The translations under genes and the position numbers were made by a program. A stretch of DNA of 34,649 bases, from positions 1 to 34,649 of the forward strand of contig QWRL01000006.1 of NCBI GenBank assembly GCA_003670425.1. Reading direction: 5' to 3'. Each line of letters starts with the position of its first letter. Within the stretch, counting starts at the first letter, position 1. Origin of the DNA: Chloroflexota bacterium. GTDB taxonomy: Bacteria; Chloroflexota; Anaerolineae; Anaerolineales; UBA11657. Shown here piece by piece: positions 21,847 through 30,431 of this stretch. The notes under the pieces are model-generated. The model saw only the letters and a list, made by a program, of their open reading frames with translations, did not search any database and had not been told where the DNA came from.

Positions 21847-23382
21847 ATGAAGATTTGCATTCTCAACGTTTGTTACGAAGATTCCAATTCACCCATCAAG
21901 GAGTACGAGCTGCAGTCCGACCCGGCACGCTGGCTGGATGGCCATCAGTGCGAGCTGCACCTGATCAAGAAATCCACGGCTGTGCGCCAGGTGCAAGAAC
22001 TGGCGCGCCAAAACTTCGACCTGTTCATTAACTTATGCGACGGCGCATGGGATGAGGACCGGCCGGGCATCGAAGTGGTGCAGGCTCTGGAGCGGCTGGG
22101 TGTGCCGTTCACTGGCGCTGGTGCCGGCTTTTACGAGCCGACGCGCGAGGAAATGAAGCTGGTGTCGCACTACTGGGGTGTCAGCACGCCGGCTTACATG
22201 CAGGTCAGCGAGATTGAAGACATCAAGCTGGCCGCCAAGGCGCTGCGCTATCCGCTGATCGTCAAGCACCCCAACAGCTACAACAGCATCGGCCTTACGC
22301 GCGACTCACGCGTAACAAATGCGGCGCAGCTTACGCAGCAAGCCAAGCGCATGCTGGATGCGTTTGGCGGCGCACTGGTGGAGGAGTTTATTGAGGGGCG
22401 CGAGTTCACCGTGCTCGTTTCCGAAAATCCGCGTGACGCGCTGGCACCCTTTGCGTATCAGCCGGTGGAGTTCAGCTTCCCCAAAGGCGACACCTTTAAG
22501 CACTTTGACCTGAAGTGGGTGAACTACGCCGGCATGAAGTGCTCGCCAGTGCGCGACCGCGAGCTGGCCGAACGCTTGAAGGATGCCGCGCGCAAGCTTT
22601 TTGTCGGCCTCAATGGCACCGGCTACGGGCGCTGTGACCTGCGTCTCAACGCAGCCGGCGAGCTGTTTATGCTGGAAATCAACCCCAACTGCAGCATCTT
22701 TTATCCACCAGAACAAGCCGGCAGTGCGGACTTCATTCTGCTCAACGACCCCGCCGGCCACCGGGGCTTCTTGGATGCGGTGATGGAATCTGCGCAGCTG
22801 CGCACCCGCAAGCTAAGCCAGGCGTGGACACTGCAGTTCAACAACCAGAGCCAGTTTGGCATGTATGCCGCGCACGAGCTGCGCGCCGGCGAGCTGATTG
22901 TGGCGTTTGAAGAAGCGTCGCACAATCTTGTGAGCAAAACCCACGCAATGCGCAAGTTCAGCCGCCAGCAGAAACGCTGGTTTGGGCAGTTTGCCTACCC
23001 GCTCTCTGAGGACACCTACGTGACATGGAGCGAGCATGCTGTCGACTGGAAACCGCTCAACCATTCCTGCGACCCAAGCGCCTGGCTGGAAGGGCTGAAC
23101 GTGGTGGCGCGCCGGCCGCTAAAACGCGGCGAGCACATCACCCTGGACTACGCCACTTTTTATACTGAGCAGATGCCGCAATTTGCGTGCAAATGCGGGT
23201 CGGCAAACTGCCGCGGCGTTGTGCGCGGCACGGATTACAAAAAGGCGTTTGTAGCGCAGTACGGCGACCATGTTTCCGATTTTGTGCGCACCAAGCGCAT
23301 AGCCCTGAATGGCGCGGCGCAGCCGCAAATGGAAACGCTGCCGGCCAAGCGGCCGCGGCGTGTGCTCGCGGCCAGCGCCTGA
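21847..23382 (+). CDS. ATP-grasp ligase fused to a C-terminal SET methyltransferase domain
   Basis: Starting at the ATG at 21847 (MKICILNVCYEDSNSPIKEY) the protein has 511 residues; an upstream extension in frame would begin inside the promoter. The first 310 residues are a D-Ala-D-Ala-ligase-like ATP-grasp unit: FINLCDG near 60, an LIVKHPNSYNSIG loop at 137-149, VEEFIEGREFTV at 178-189, and the metal site DLRLNAAGELFMLEINPNCS at 264-283. A SET domain follows: GMYAAHELRAGELIV, NHSCDPS at 405-411, GEHITLDYATFY, and the post-SET cluster CKCGSANC at 448-455. The ligase half would join a carboxylate to an amine using ATP. The SET half would methylate a lysine or a similar amine with SAM. A strong promoter lies 140 bases upstream. 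Substrates are unknown. Confidence 0.9.
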   Translation: MKICILNVCYEDSNSPIKEYELQSDPARWLDGHQCELHLIKKSTAVRQVQELARQNFDLFINLCDGAWDEDRPGIEVVQALERLGVPFTGAGAGFYEPTREEMKLVSHYWGVSTPAYMQVSEIEDIKLAAKALRYPLIVKHPNSYNSIGLTRDSRVTNAAQLTQQAKRMLDAFGGALVEEFIEGREFTVLVSENPRDALAPFAYQPVEFSFPKGDTFKHFDLKWVNYAGMKCSPVRDRELAERLKDAARKLFVGLNGTGYGRCDLRLNAAGELFMLEINPNCSIFYPPEQAGSADFILLNDPAGHRGFLDAVMESAQLRTRKLSQAWTLQFNNQSQFGMYAAHELRAGELIVAFEEASHNLVSKTHAMRKFSRQQKRWFGQFAYPLSEDTYVTWSEHAVDWKPLNHSCDPSAWLEGLNVVARRPLKRGEHITLDYATFYTEQMPQFACKCGSANCRGVVRGTDYKKAFVAQYGDHVSDFVRTKRIALNGAAQPQMETLPAKRPRRVLAASA

Positions 23383-23498
23383 GACGGGCGCCGCAGCCGG
23401 CGCCACACACAGCAACACCACGCCGTCCGCATTGGCTGCACAAGCCGGCGGGCGGCGGATTTGTTTAAGCCCGGCGCCATTGCTGGCGGGAGATGCTT

Positions 23499-24155
23499 AT
23501 GCCCGGCAAGTTAATTGAATTTGAAAGTGCCGGAGCCCTGCGCAGTGGCTATCTGGCATTGCCCGCCACACCCGCCACTGCGGGCGTGCTCGTCATTCAG
23601 GAGTGGTGGGGGCTGGTGCCGCACATAAAAAATGTGGCTGACCGCTTTGCCGCAGCGGGTTATGCCGCACTGGCACCGGACCTGTACAACGGCCGCGCCG
23701 CTACTGAGCCAAGTGCAGCCCAAAAGCTGATGCAAGAACTAAACATCGCGCAGGCCGCCACTGATATGGCCGCAGCAGCAGCGTTGCTGCGCACGTGGTG
23801 CAAACGCGTGGGCTGTGTGGGCTTTTGCCTGGGCGGCGGCCTCACACTGCAGCTGGCGGCTATGGGCGTGATTGATGCGGCCGTCCCCTACTACGGCGTA
23901 GTGCGCAGCGCGCCAGACTGGCATGGCGTGCGCTGCCCCATCCTCGGCCACTACGCCGCAGATGACAGCGCCACCGACGCCCTGCCCGAACTGCGGGCCG
24001 CACTGGCTGCGGCCGGCAAGCCGGCGCAGTTCCATATTTATCCCGGCACTGGCCACGCCTTCTTCAATGACGAACGCCCGCAGGTTTACAACGCAGCAGC
24101 TGCGCTGCTCTCATGGCAGCGCACGCTGCAATTTCTCGGGGAAAATTTGGGGTAG
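23499..24155 (+). CDS. Dienelactone hydrolase family protein
   Basis: The ATG at 23499 has GGGAG six bases upstream; another ATG two codons earlier (23493) overlaps that site less well. The 218-residue protein has QEWWG at 34-38 (Glu35), the nucleophile elbow GFCLGG with Cys110, the acid near Asp155/Asp156 and GTGHAFFND with His186. This Cys-Asp-His triad is that of dienelactone hydrolases (carboxymethylenebutenolidase). These are cytoplasmic alpha/beta hydrolases that open lactone rings; many members act on other esters. No chlorocatechol genes are near, so the natural substrate is open. It lies 116 bases after the ATP-grasp/SET gene on the same strand. Confidence 0.9.
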   Translation: MPGKLIEFESAGALRSGYLALPATPATAGVLVIQEWWGLVPHIKNVADRFAAAGYAALAPDLYNGRAATEPSAAQKLMQELNIAQAATDMAAAAALLRTWCKRVGCVGFCLGGGLTLQLAAMGVIDAAVPYYGVVRSAPDWHGVRCPILGHYAADDSATDALPELRAALAAAGKPAQFHIYPGTGHAFFNDERPQVYNAAAALLSWQRTLQFLGENLG

Positions 24156-24202
24156 CGCAGCACACGCTGCGCGTAATTGCGCAGGCACTGGGCTGCCTGC
24201 GC
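24155..24202. terminator. Tandem hairpins between convergent genes
   Basis: GCGCAGC-ACAC-GCTGCGC (24155-24172) starts at the last base of the hydrolase stop codon. GCGCAGGCA-CTGGGC-TGCCTGCGC (24179-24202) follows, with a perfect nine-base stem. They sit between the plus-strand hydrolase and the minus-strand LysM gene and could stop transcription from both sides. Neither has a U-run. Confidence 0.5.
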
Positions 24203-24254
24203 TGCACCAGCTGCAGGCCGCTAGCCCGCCCGCCGGCAGCTGCCGCCCAGCCAG

Positions 24255-25718
24255 CTACGGGATCGTCAGCTTCTGGCCGATGGAAATGCGCGCCGGATCT
24301 TTGAGCTTGTTTGTCGTCGCAATTGCCGCTGCCGTCGTGCCGTAGCGCGCTGCAATTTTGACGAGGTTGTCACCCTTTACCACCGTGTAAACACGGCCGG
24401 CAGCCAAGCCACTTGTGGCTGCGGGCACAGCGGTCGCCGTAGTTTTTACAGTGGCAGCCGCCGTCGTCGGCACTGCCGTCGCTGCACTTGTGGGTGTGGC
24501 CGCCACTACGGATGCAATGCCGCTAAAGGCAGCTCCCTGATAGTAAAAGTTTGCGGTCTCGCCGGTGGATCCATCCAGCTTGACCACCGTAACCGTGAAA
24601 GTGTAGTTGCCGCTGTAACCCACCTTTAATCCGGTGATCTGTGTGGCGCCGGAATGCTGGCGGTCTACTACGCCGCCGGAACCTTGTTTGACCAATGCCA
24701 CCAATTGCGCTTCGGTAATGTCGCCTACAAAGCCCAGAGTGGTGGACCAGAACTGGATGCTGTGCACAAAATCGCGCGAGGTGGCGTCCAGCGCCTTGAC
24801 GGTGTCTGCCGGCCAGTTATTGCGAATGAAGAAAGAGTCAATCAGCTTGGCCGTGATCGCGGCGGTACTGTACAGCCGGATGGAGGACACAGTGTCTTCG
24901 CCCACCGTATTGTTGGAGAGTGTAATGTCATCACCCAAGATAGTATCGGACGAGCCGCCATAGGTGCCGCTGCTATAAGTTGCGCTTTGGTAGCTGGGCC
25001 GGGTATATAAAATTGCGACCGTGTGCGGGCCCACTTTTATGCTGGAGGCTTTATTGTCGCCAATGATGTTGCCGGCCAGCAAGGCATCACTCTCGCGAAA
25101 GGTTTCGTCCTGGCCAAGGTAGTCATTGAGTGCATACAGCGTGGCACTTGCCTGATACACCCGCGCGGGGCGCACTGCTGTCTCGCATACATCGCCAAGC
25201 CCGGTGCCCCAGGTGTTCTCCTGGTACGGGTTGTAAACCAGCGGGCAGTTGTCCGCGGAGCTTGGAATGCCATCAAAGTCACCACCCAGGTCCGGCGAGC
25301 ATTTGTCGCCGCGCGCGTCAGAGTGGCCAGGCACCACTACGCGAACTTCGCCCTCTTTGGGATCAAAAGTTAATACTTGCAGGCTGGTACCGGACCAGCT
25401 GTAGTTCTTGCCGGCCACTTGCAGTTTGTCGCCCACATAAATGAGGCTGGTGGCCTGCGGCGCATACCAAGTATTCTGCGGGGTGTACAACATGCTGTTG
25501 TGCGAAGAAGAAATTATCCAGGCGCTCACGTCGTCGGATTGGTCTGCATTGGCGATGGCGGTGCAGTTGTCCTGGGCATCCGGAATGCCGTCGTCATCGG
25601 TGTCGCCTACGGCGGCGCTCACCCGTGGCGCAGACAACGCACTTGCGCCCAGCACGGCAAAGGCCGCAGCTGCCAGCAGTAAACGCACAAATACCGAGAC
25701 TACTTTCGTTGCTTTCAT
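24255..25718 (-). CDS. Secreted protein with thrombospondin type 3 repeats and a C-terminal LysM domain
   Basis: I choose the ATG at 25718 (MKATKVVSVFVRLLLAAAAF) because AGGA lies eight bases upstream and a normal signal peptide follows, probably cut after VSA near residue 35; two earlier in-frame starts exist (25754 and 25736). The mature protein begins with a calcium-binding type 3 repeat (DTDDDGIPDAQDNC, 39-52). A second repeat is GDFDGIPSSADNCP near 150-165. A central beta-rich region of about 230 residues is not recognised. A Thr/Ala/Val-rich spacer is followed by LysM at 442-487 (YTVVKGDNLVKIAARYGTT). LysM binds peptidoglycan or other N-acetylglucosamine glycans, so the protein is probably wall- or surface-bound. 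Confidence 0.85.
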   Translation of the reverse strand: MKATKVVSVFVRLLLAAAAFAVLGASALSAPRVSAAVGDTDDDGIPDAQDNCTAIANADQSDDVSAWIISSSHNSMLYTPQNTWYAPQATSLIYVGDKLQVAGKNYSWSGTSLQVLTFDPKEGEVRVVVPGHSDARGDKCSPDLGGDFDGIPSSADNCPLVYNPYQENTWGTGLGDVCETAVRPARVYQASATLYALNDYLGQDETFRESDALLAGNIIGDNKASSIKVGPHTVAILYTRPSYQSATYSSGTYGGSSDTILGDDITLSNNTVGEDTVSSIRLYSTAAITAKLIDSFFIRNNWPADTVKALDATSRDFVHSIQFWSTTLGFVGDITEAQLVALVKQGSGGVVDRQHSGATQITGLKVGYSGNYTFTVTVVKLDGSTGETANFYYQGAAFSGIASVVAATPTSAATAVPTTAAATVKTTATAVPAATSGLAAGRVYTVVKGDNLVKIAARYGTTAAAIATTNKLKDPARISIGQKLTIP

Positions 25719-25770
25719 AATAATTATCCTGCTCATGCGTGATCGGTGGCGCACCCGTTAAGTGCCGATA

Positions 25771-25776
25771 ATTATA
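25771..25776 (-). promoter_or_regulatory. Consensus -10 of the LysM gene
   Basis: The minus strand reads TATAAT about 53 bases before the ATG at 25718. No good -35 is seen 16-18 bases further upstream. Confidence 0.45.
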
Positions 25777-25823
25777 ATCTATCCGGCCGTTGCTTTGGCG
25801 CGAAACACACTGTATTTGTAAGT

Positions 25824-28214
25824 TCAGCGCTCGGTCCAGACCCACAGCTGCCGGCCGTCCGTCGCAAAATCCACCCGGCCGTTGCGGTCTGTGCGCAAAA
25901 CCGCGCGGCCAGCCAGTATTTGTAGCGTAGCCGCACCCGGTGCCCCATCCGGGTTGCCCGCGCCCACGGGGATTACCGCTGCCCACGGGTTGGCGCGCAG
26001 CATGAACAGCAGGCTGAGTACATCCACACCGCCCTGCTGCGCCACCTGCAAAACATGGGTGGCCGGCACCACACCCTCGGCGGCCAGCTGCCCGCTGCTT
26101 TTGCCGGTAAGGTCCGGCCCAAACAGAAAGCGCGCGGACCCGTGGCGCAGCTCCAGCAGCGTGCGCTGTGCACCCACCGCCAGCAGCCGCAGGCGCACAC
26201 CATCACCGAGGTCGTACTCGGCGTTTGGTTGGGCGCGGTCTTGTGGAATGCCGCGCCGCGCAATCCCCTCTGACCATTCGCGGTAGCCAGCCTCTTCAGA
26301 CGGCTCGGCAGCTTGCACTGTGCGCTCAATGGTGAAGCGCTCCAGCAAGCCGGGCAGGCCGTTTACGCTGCCGGCGCCAGAGCCGGCAGTCACCACCAGC
26401 TGCAGCGTGCGGCGTGTGAACGGCAGCTGCTCGCCGAGGGCAGCTGCCAGCCGGCGCGGGCTGGGGCCGCCATCCAGCAGCACCCGCGCACCGCTAGGCG
26501 TTGTGATCAACACTGCATCGCCGGCACCCACATCCAAAAAAGTAACATGCAGGCGGCCGTCCGGCAGGCGGGCGTACACGGACCATGCAATCACAGTTGC
26601 GAATGCCAGCCCGACCAGCGCGCCATCCTGCAGGCGCAGCGTGCGCTGGCGCAGCCACGCGGCTGCGGCCGGCACGGGATTGCGCGCAAACCATGTGACA
26701 CCAAAAATTATTGCGTAGCAGCCCAGCAGCCACTGCAGTGGAAAGCGGTCCAGTGGCAGCGCGGCGAACGGCAGGCGCGCCAGCAGCTGCACACATTGGA
26801 TGGTGAATGCAAGCAAGGGCCACACCACCCACGCCAGCAGCTGGCCGAGCGCTGGCGAGATGAGGCCGGCAACGGTGGCAAGCCCGCCCAGCACCATCAC
26901 TGCCGGCTGTGCGGGCAGCACAATCAGGTTGGCCAGCAGCCCCACCACGGACAGCTGCCGAAAGTAGTAAGCCGTGAGTGGCAGCGTGAGTACTTGCGCT
27001 GCGGCGGTCAGCACTGTGAATTCGCCCAGCGCACTTGCGATGCGCGCGCCGGTGGGCCCCGCCCAGCGCTGCGCCAGCGCCGTGATTGCAGATTGCAGCG
27101 CTTGGCTGTAAAGCAGCAGGCTTAGCGTGGCTCCCACGCTCAACTGGAAGCCCACATCCCAAAGTATGCGCGGCTCCCACGCCGTCATCGCAACCGCCGC
27201 AAAAATTAATGCAGTCAGCGCCTGTGCCGGGCGGCCCAGCCCCTGCGCCACAATCACCAGCGCACCCATCAACGCGGCCCGCACCACGGAGGCATCAGCT
27301 CCCGCCAGCACGGTATAGGCAGCAATGCCGAGCAGCGCCAGTGGGCGCGCGCGGCGCTGCCCCAGCACACTGCCCAACGCACTCATCAATACAGCCGCCA
27401 CCACGCTGATGTTGAATCCGGAGATGGCAATGATGTGCGCCGTGCCGGTGGTGCGGAAGTCATCCTGCAGGCTGCGCGGCAGGCCACTGTCCACGCCCAG
27501 CAAGATGCCGCTGAGCAGCGCGGCGTGCGGCTGCGGAAAGTTGCGCACAATAACGGCGAGGCTGGCAGCGCGCACCGCTTGCAGCCGGCGCTGCCACCAT
27601 AGGCTGGCACAAGTGATCACGCCGGCACCGGGCACATCCGCCGGGCAGGCCACCGCCGCAGCCGGCTGCAGCACTGCCAAAGACTGGACGCCAGTGAGTG
27701 CAGAGTACACGCTGCGGCGCGCCATCAATGCAGCGTAGTCAAAGTCCGCAAATGGCGCCGGCGCAGCCAGCCAGCCGCTGGCTTGCAACCGGTCGCCCAC
27801 TTGCAGCGGTGGATAGCGTGGCGCGCGCACCAGCACCAGGCCATGCACGCCGAGCGCCTGTGCGCTGCCGGTCGGGCGCAGGCTGTCGGCGCGCACGCGC
27901 AGCAATGCCGTCTGGTCGCGCTCCAGCGGCGCCTCAAGCACAATGCCGGTTACGTGCACCAGCCCGGCGCCGTTGTGGTGGGAGATGAATGCGGGGTCGC
28001 CCCATGCGGGCTGCGCACTTTGGGTGCGCGCTGCGCCCAGCGCAGCCACGGCTAGCAGCCCCAGCGCAATGCGCGCCCGCGGCCGCGCGCGCAGCAGCGC
28101 TGCTGCCAGTGCCGCCAGGCCGCCAACAAGCAGCCAAAGCAGCATTGGGAGCGCCAGCCATTCAGCCAGCGCAACACCACCCAGCCACGCCAGGCCAGAG
28201 TACAGCAGCGTCAT
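25824..28214 (-). CDS. comEC: ComEC/Rec2 DNA-uptake channel with a metal-less beta-lactamase-fold domain
   Basis: The 796-residue length is normal for ComEC. It has N-terminal membrane helices, the DUF4131 oligonucleotide-binding region (about 80-190), the competence domain beginning LLSGILLGVDSGLP and TGTAHIIAISGFNISVVAAVL, many further helices, and a C-terminal metallo-beta-lactamase fold from FLDVGAGDAVLI. In ComEC proteins thought to degrade the non-transported strand, this domain carries an HxHxDH-type site and a later HHG. Here residues 609-620 read TAGSGAGSVNGL and the later motif reads VAQQGG, so all the metal-binding His/Asp residues of these motifs are gone. It should still form the channel that brings single-stranded DNA across the inner membrane. 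No comEA or comF is nearby. Confidence 0.93.
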   Translation of the reverse strand: MTLLYSGLAWLGGVALAEWLALPMLLWLLVGGLAALAAALLRARPRARIALGLLAVAALGAARTQSAQPAWGDPAFISHHNGAGLVHVTGIVLEAPLERDQTALLRVRADSLRPTGSAQALGVHGLVLVRAPRYPPLQVGDRLQASGWLAAPAPFADFDYAALMARRSVYSALTGVQSLAVLQPAAAVACPADVPGAGVITCASLWWQRRLQAVRAASLAVIVRNFPQPHAALLSGILLGVDSGLPRSLQDDFRTTGTAHIIAISGFNISVVAAVLMSALGSVLGQRRARPLALLGIAAYTVLAGADASVVRAALMGALVIVAQGLGRPAQALTALIFAAVAMTAWEPRILWDVGFQLSVGATLSLLLYSQALQSAITALAQRWAGPTGARIASALGEFTVLTAAAQVLTLPLTAYYFRQLSVVGLLANLIVLPAQPAVMVLGGLATVAGLISPALGQLLAWVVWPLLAFTIQCVQLLARLPFAALPLDRFPLQWLLGCYAIIFGVTWFARNPVPAAAAWLRQRTLRLQDGALVGLAFATVIAWSVYARLPDGRLHVTFLDVGAGDAVLITTPSGARVLLDGGPSPRRLAAALGEQLPFTRRTLQLVVTAGSGAGSVNGLPGLLERFTIERTVQAAEPSEEAGYREWSEGIARRGIPQDRAQPNAEYDLGDGVRLRLLAVGAQRTLLELRHGSARFLFGPDLTGKSSGQLAAEGVVPATHVLQVAQQGGVDVLSLLFMLRANPWAAVIPVGAGNPDGAPGAATLQILAGRAVLRTDRNGRVDFATDGRQLWVWTER

Positions 28215-28264
28215 GGCAAACCTAGAATGTCATTCTGCCACATACGCCGGCGCATGCGATCCGG

Positions 28265-28274
28265 CGGCATGCCG
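28265..28274. promoter_or_regulatory. Palindrome before the HAD gene
   Basis: CGGCATGCCG is a perfect ten-base palindrome about 33 bases upstream of the ATG at 28307. A TACACT -10-like element lies at 28289-28294, so the palindrome would cover the -35 position. Weak, but it is the only structure in this 92-base divergent gap. Confidence 0.3.
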
Positions 28275-28306
28275 GGATGGCGCTGTAGTACACTCTGCGC
28301 GCAAAC

Positions 28307-29059
28307 ATGCAAAACACCGACTGGATGCATGCACTTGCCGCGCACTATAGGGCAGCCTGCAACACGCGCAGCGCACCGCTGCTGCTGCTGTGCGACATTG
28401 ACGACACGCTGCTGGACACGCGCTTCATGATTCGCGCGGTGCTGCAAACCGGCGATACAGAGCGTGGCACCGGCTACTTTTCAGATTTGGAGCTGGATGA
28501 AATTTGGATGCCGGAAAGCCGCATTGCGGAATTGCTGGCGCTACGCAGCGTGCCGCCGGCAGAGCAGGCGGCCGTACTGCGCAGTTATGCGCAGCACGCG
28601 TGGTCAGCTCCGGCTTTGCGCCACTGGCAAACTGCGCTGCCCGGCGCCATGCAGCTGCTGGCGTGGTTTCAGCAGCAGCCGCGTACCAGCGTGGCGCTTA
28701 TTACCGGCCGCTCCGCTTGGATGCGCGCAGACACGCTGCACTGCATCAACCGCCTCGGCGCGCCGCACGGCGTCAGCATTAGCGAGGCGCAGCTCTTTAC
28801 CTGCAGCGCCAACTGGGAAGACGAACACCTGCCTTCCATGAAAGTGGCCGGCTTGCAGCACTACGCTGCGCAGGGCTTTAGTGCGCTGGCCTTCATTGAT
28901 AACGAGCCCGCAAATCTGGCGGCTGTTGCTGCCGAACCGGCGAGCAGCGAGTGCCTGCTGCTGCACGCGGACACAATCTTCGAGACCGACCGCGCACTGC
29001 TGCCGGCGCGCGCAGTTTCCGGCAGCAGCTTTCATTTGGCAGCGCTGCAACCGGGCTGA
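28307..29059 (+). CDS. HAD-superfamily hydrolase
   Basis: The 250-residue protein has HAD motif I at DIDDTLLDT (Asp30 nucleophile, Asp32), motif II at LITGR (131-135), a Lys at 179 for motif III and FIDNEPAN (Asp198, Glu200) for motif IV. This is a phosphatase-type arrangement acting on a small phosphate ester. The cap region (about 45-120) is helical and matches no subfamily I know. There is no signal peptide. There is no clear ribosome-binding site, and a -10-like TACACT lies 12 bases before the ATG, so the leader may be very short. It diverges from comEC and precedes the DUF4432 gene by 63 bases. Confidence 0.8.
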   Translation: MQNTDWMHALAAHYRAACNTRSAPLLLLCDIDDTLLDTRFMIRAVLQTGDTERGTGYFSDLELDEIWMPESRIAELLALRSVPPAEQAAVLRSYAQHAWSAPALRHWQTALPGAMQLLAWFQQQPRTSVALITGRSAWMRADTLHCINRLGAPHGVSISEAQLFTCSANWEDEHLPSMKVAGLQHYAAQGFSALAFIDNEPANLAAVAAEPASSECLLLHADTIFETDRALLPARAVSGSSFHLAALQPG

Positions 29060-29122
29060 GGCGGCAGCGCCGCACGTAGCCCCCAGTGTCTGCGCCGCCG
29101 CCAAATCCAAGGGATAAATCAC

Positions 29123-30310
29123 ATGAATGAAAAAGTATCACAGTGGGTATTGACGGACACCGAACGCAACATTTGGGTGGAGACGCTGGAGTTGGGCGCG
29201 GCCGAGCTGGGTGTGGCCGCTCCGGCGCGCATCAGCAAGCGCGTGCTGCATGGCGGATTGCAGGAAGGTGTCGAGCTGGTGGAGGTGGACAACGGCGCGC
29301 TTTCCTTCAGCATTCTGCCGACGCGCGGCATGGGCCTGTGGCGCGGCAGCTATCGCGGCGAGTTCATTGGCTGGCGCGCGCCGGTGCGCGGCCCGGTGCA
29401 CCCGCAGTTTGTGCATGCCAACGAACGCGGCGGCCTGGGCTGGCTGCAGGGCTTTGACGAGTGCATTGTGCGCTGCGGCCTGGAGTCCAATGGTGCGCCT
29501 GGCGTTGACATCTTGCCGGGCAACACGGGCGAACCGGTGCCGATGCAGCTGGGCCTGCACGGGCGCATTGCCAACCTGCCTGCGCATTACGTGGCAGTTG
29601 AGGTGGGCCGTGAAGCACAGCCCGTGCTGCGCGTGCGCGGCGTTGTGGATGAAGCCGCGCTCTTCCTGCCGCAGCTGCGCCTCACCAGCTGCGTCAGCAC
29701 CACGCTGGGTTCAAACGCGCTGCTGATCACCGATGAGATTGAAAACCGCCAGCCGGTGCCGGCCGAGATGCAGCTGCTCTATCACTGCAACTTTGGCGCG
29801 CCGTTTATGGATGCGGGCGCGCGCCTGCTGCTGCCGCGCACCACAACCGCGCCGCGCGACGCCACCGCCGTGGCCGGCCTCACGCACTGGGACACCTACC
29901 GTGAGCCCACGCCCGGCTACATCGAGCAGGTTTACTTTCACCGGCCGCACAGCGCACCCGATGGCAGCACAATGGCGCTGCTGCACAATGCGGCCGGCAC
30001 GCGCGGCGTGGTGCTGCGCTACAACACGCGCCAGCTGCCGTGCTTCACGCAATGGAAGCAGTGCGGCGGCCTGGGCGAAGGTTATGTAACCGGCCTGGAG
30101 CCCGCCACCAACTATCCCAACCAGCGCGCCACCGAGCGCCGCCACGGCCGCGTGGTTAGCCTGCAGCCCGGCGAGGTTTACCGCGTTGAATTAAAAATGG
30201 AGGTGCTGCTGAGTGCGGCCGAAGTGCACGCAGCCGAGCGCGAAGTGGCTGCCTTGCAAGCGGGCATAACGCCACAAGTAAGCCGGCTGCCCCTGCCCGA
30301 CTTTTCCTGA
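29123..30310 (+). CDS. DUF4432 family protein (aldose-1-epimerase-like fold)
   Basis: The 395-residue protein matches the DUF4432 pattern: an N-terminal VEVDNGALSFSILPTRGMGLW, then WLQGFDECIVRCGLESNG, LGLHGRIANLPA, TDEIENRQPVPAEMQLLYHCNFG and GLEPATNYPNQR. It has the mutarotase beta-sandwich, and members usually sit in sugar or sugar-acid catabolic loci. AAGGGA lies eight bases before the ATG, one of the best ribosome-binding sites in the window. The nearby KDG kinase and KDPG aldolase suggest a sugar-acid substrate. The reaction is unknown to me. Confidence 0.82.
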   Translation: MNEKVSQWVLTDTERNIWVETLELGAAELGVAAPARISKRVLHGGLQEGVELVEVDNGALSFSILPTRGMGLWRGSYRGEFIGWRAPVRGPVHPQFVHANERGGLGWLQGFDECIVRCGLESNGAPGVDILPGNTGEPVPMQLGLHGRIANLPAHYVAVEVGREAQPVLRVRGVVDEAALFLPQLRLTSCVSTTLGSNALLITDEIENRQPVPAEMQLLYHCNFGAPFMDAGARLLLPRTTTAPRDATAVAGLTHWDTYREPTPGYIEQVYFHRPHSAPDGSTMALLHNAAGTRGVVLRYNTRQLPCFTQWKQCGGLGEGYVTGLEPATNYPNQRATERRHGRVVSLQPGEVYRVELKMEVLLSAAEVHAAEREVAALQAGITPQVSRLPLPDFS

Positions 30311-30402
30311 ACGTGCGCAGCGCGCCTTAGCAGCCCCAACAATCTGCAGCCAATTCCCCGTGCGCAAGCGCAGCAGCCGCGCGGCGCAACTGCGCAAACT
30401 CT

Positions 30403-30420
30403 GTCAGCGCATGCGCTGAC
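30403..30420. repeat. Perfect 18-base palindrome between convergent genes
   Basis: GTCAGCGCATGCGCTGAC is self-complementary end to end. It lies in the 121-base gap between the ends of the DUF4432 and SDR genes, beside a second small stem (GGGC-ATGC-GCCC at 30421-30432). In RNA it would form a stem of seven to eight pairs from either strand, so a two-way terminator is possible; a protein-binding site is the alternative. Confidence 0.5.
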
Positions 30421-30431
30421 GGGCATGCGCC

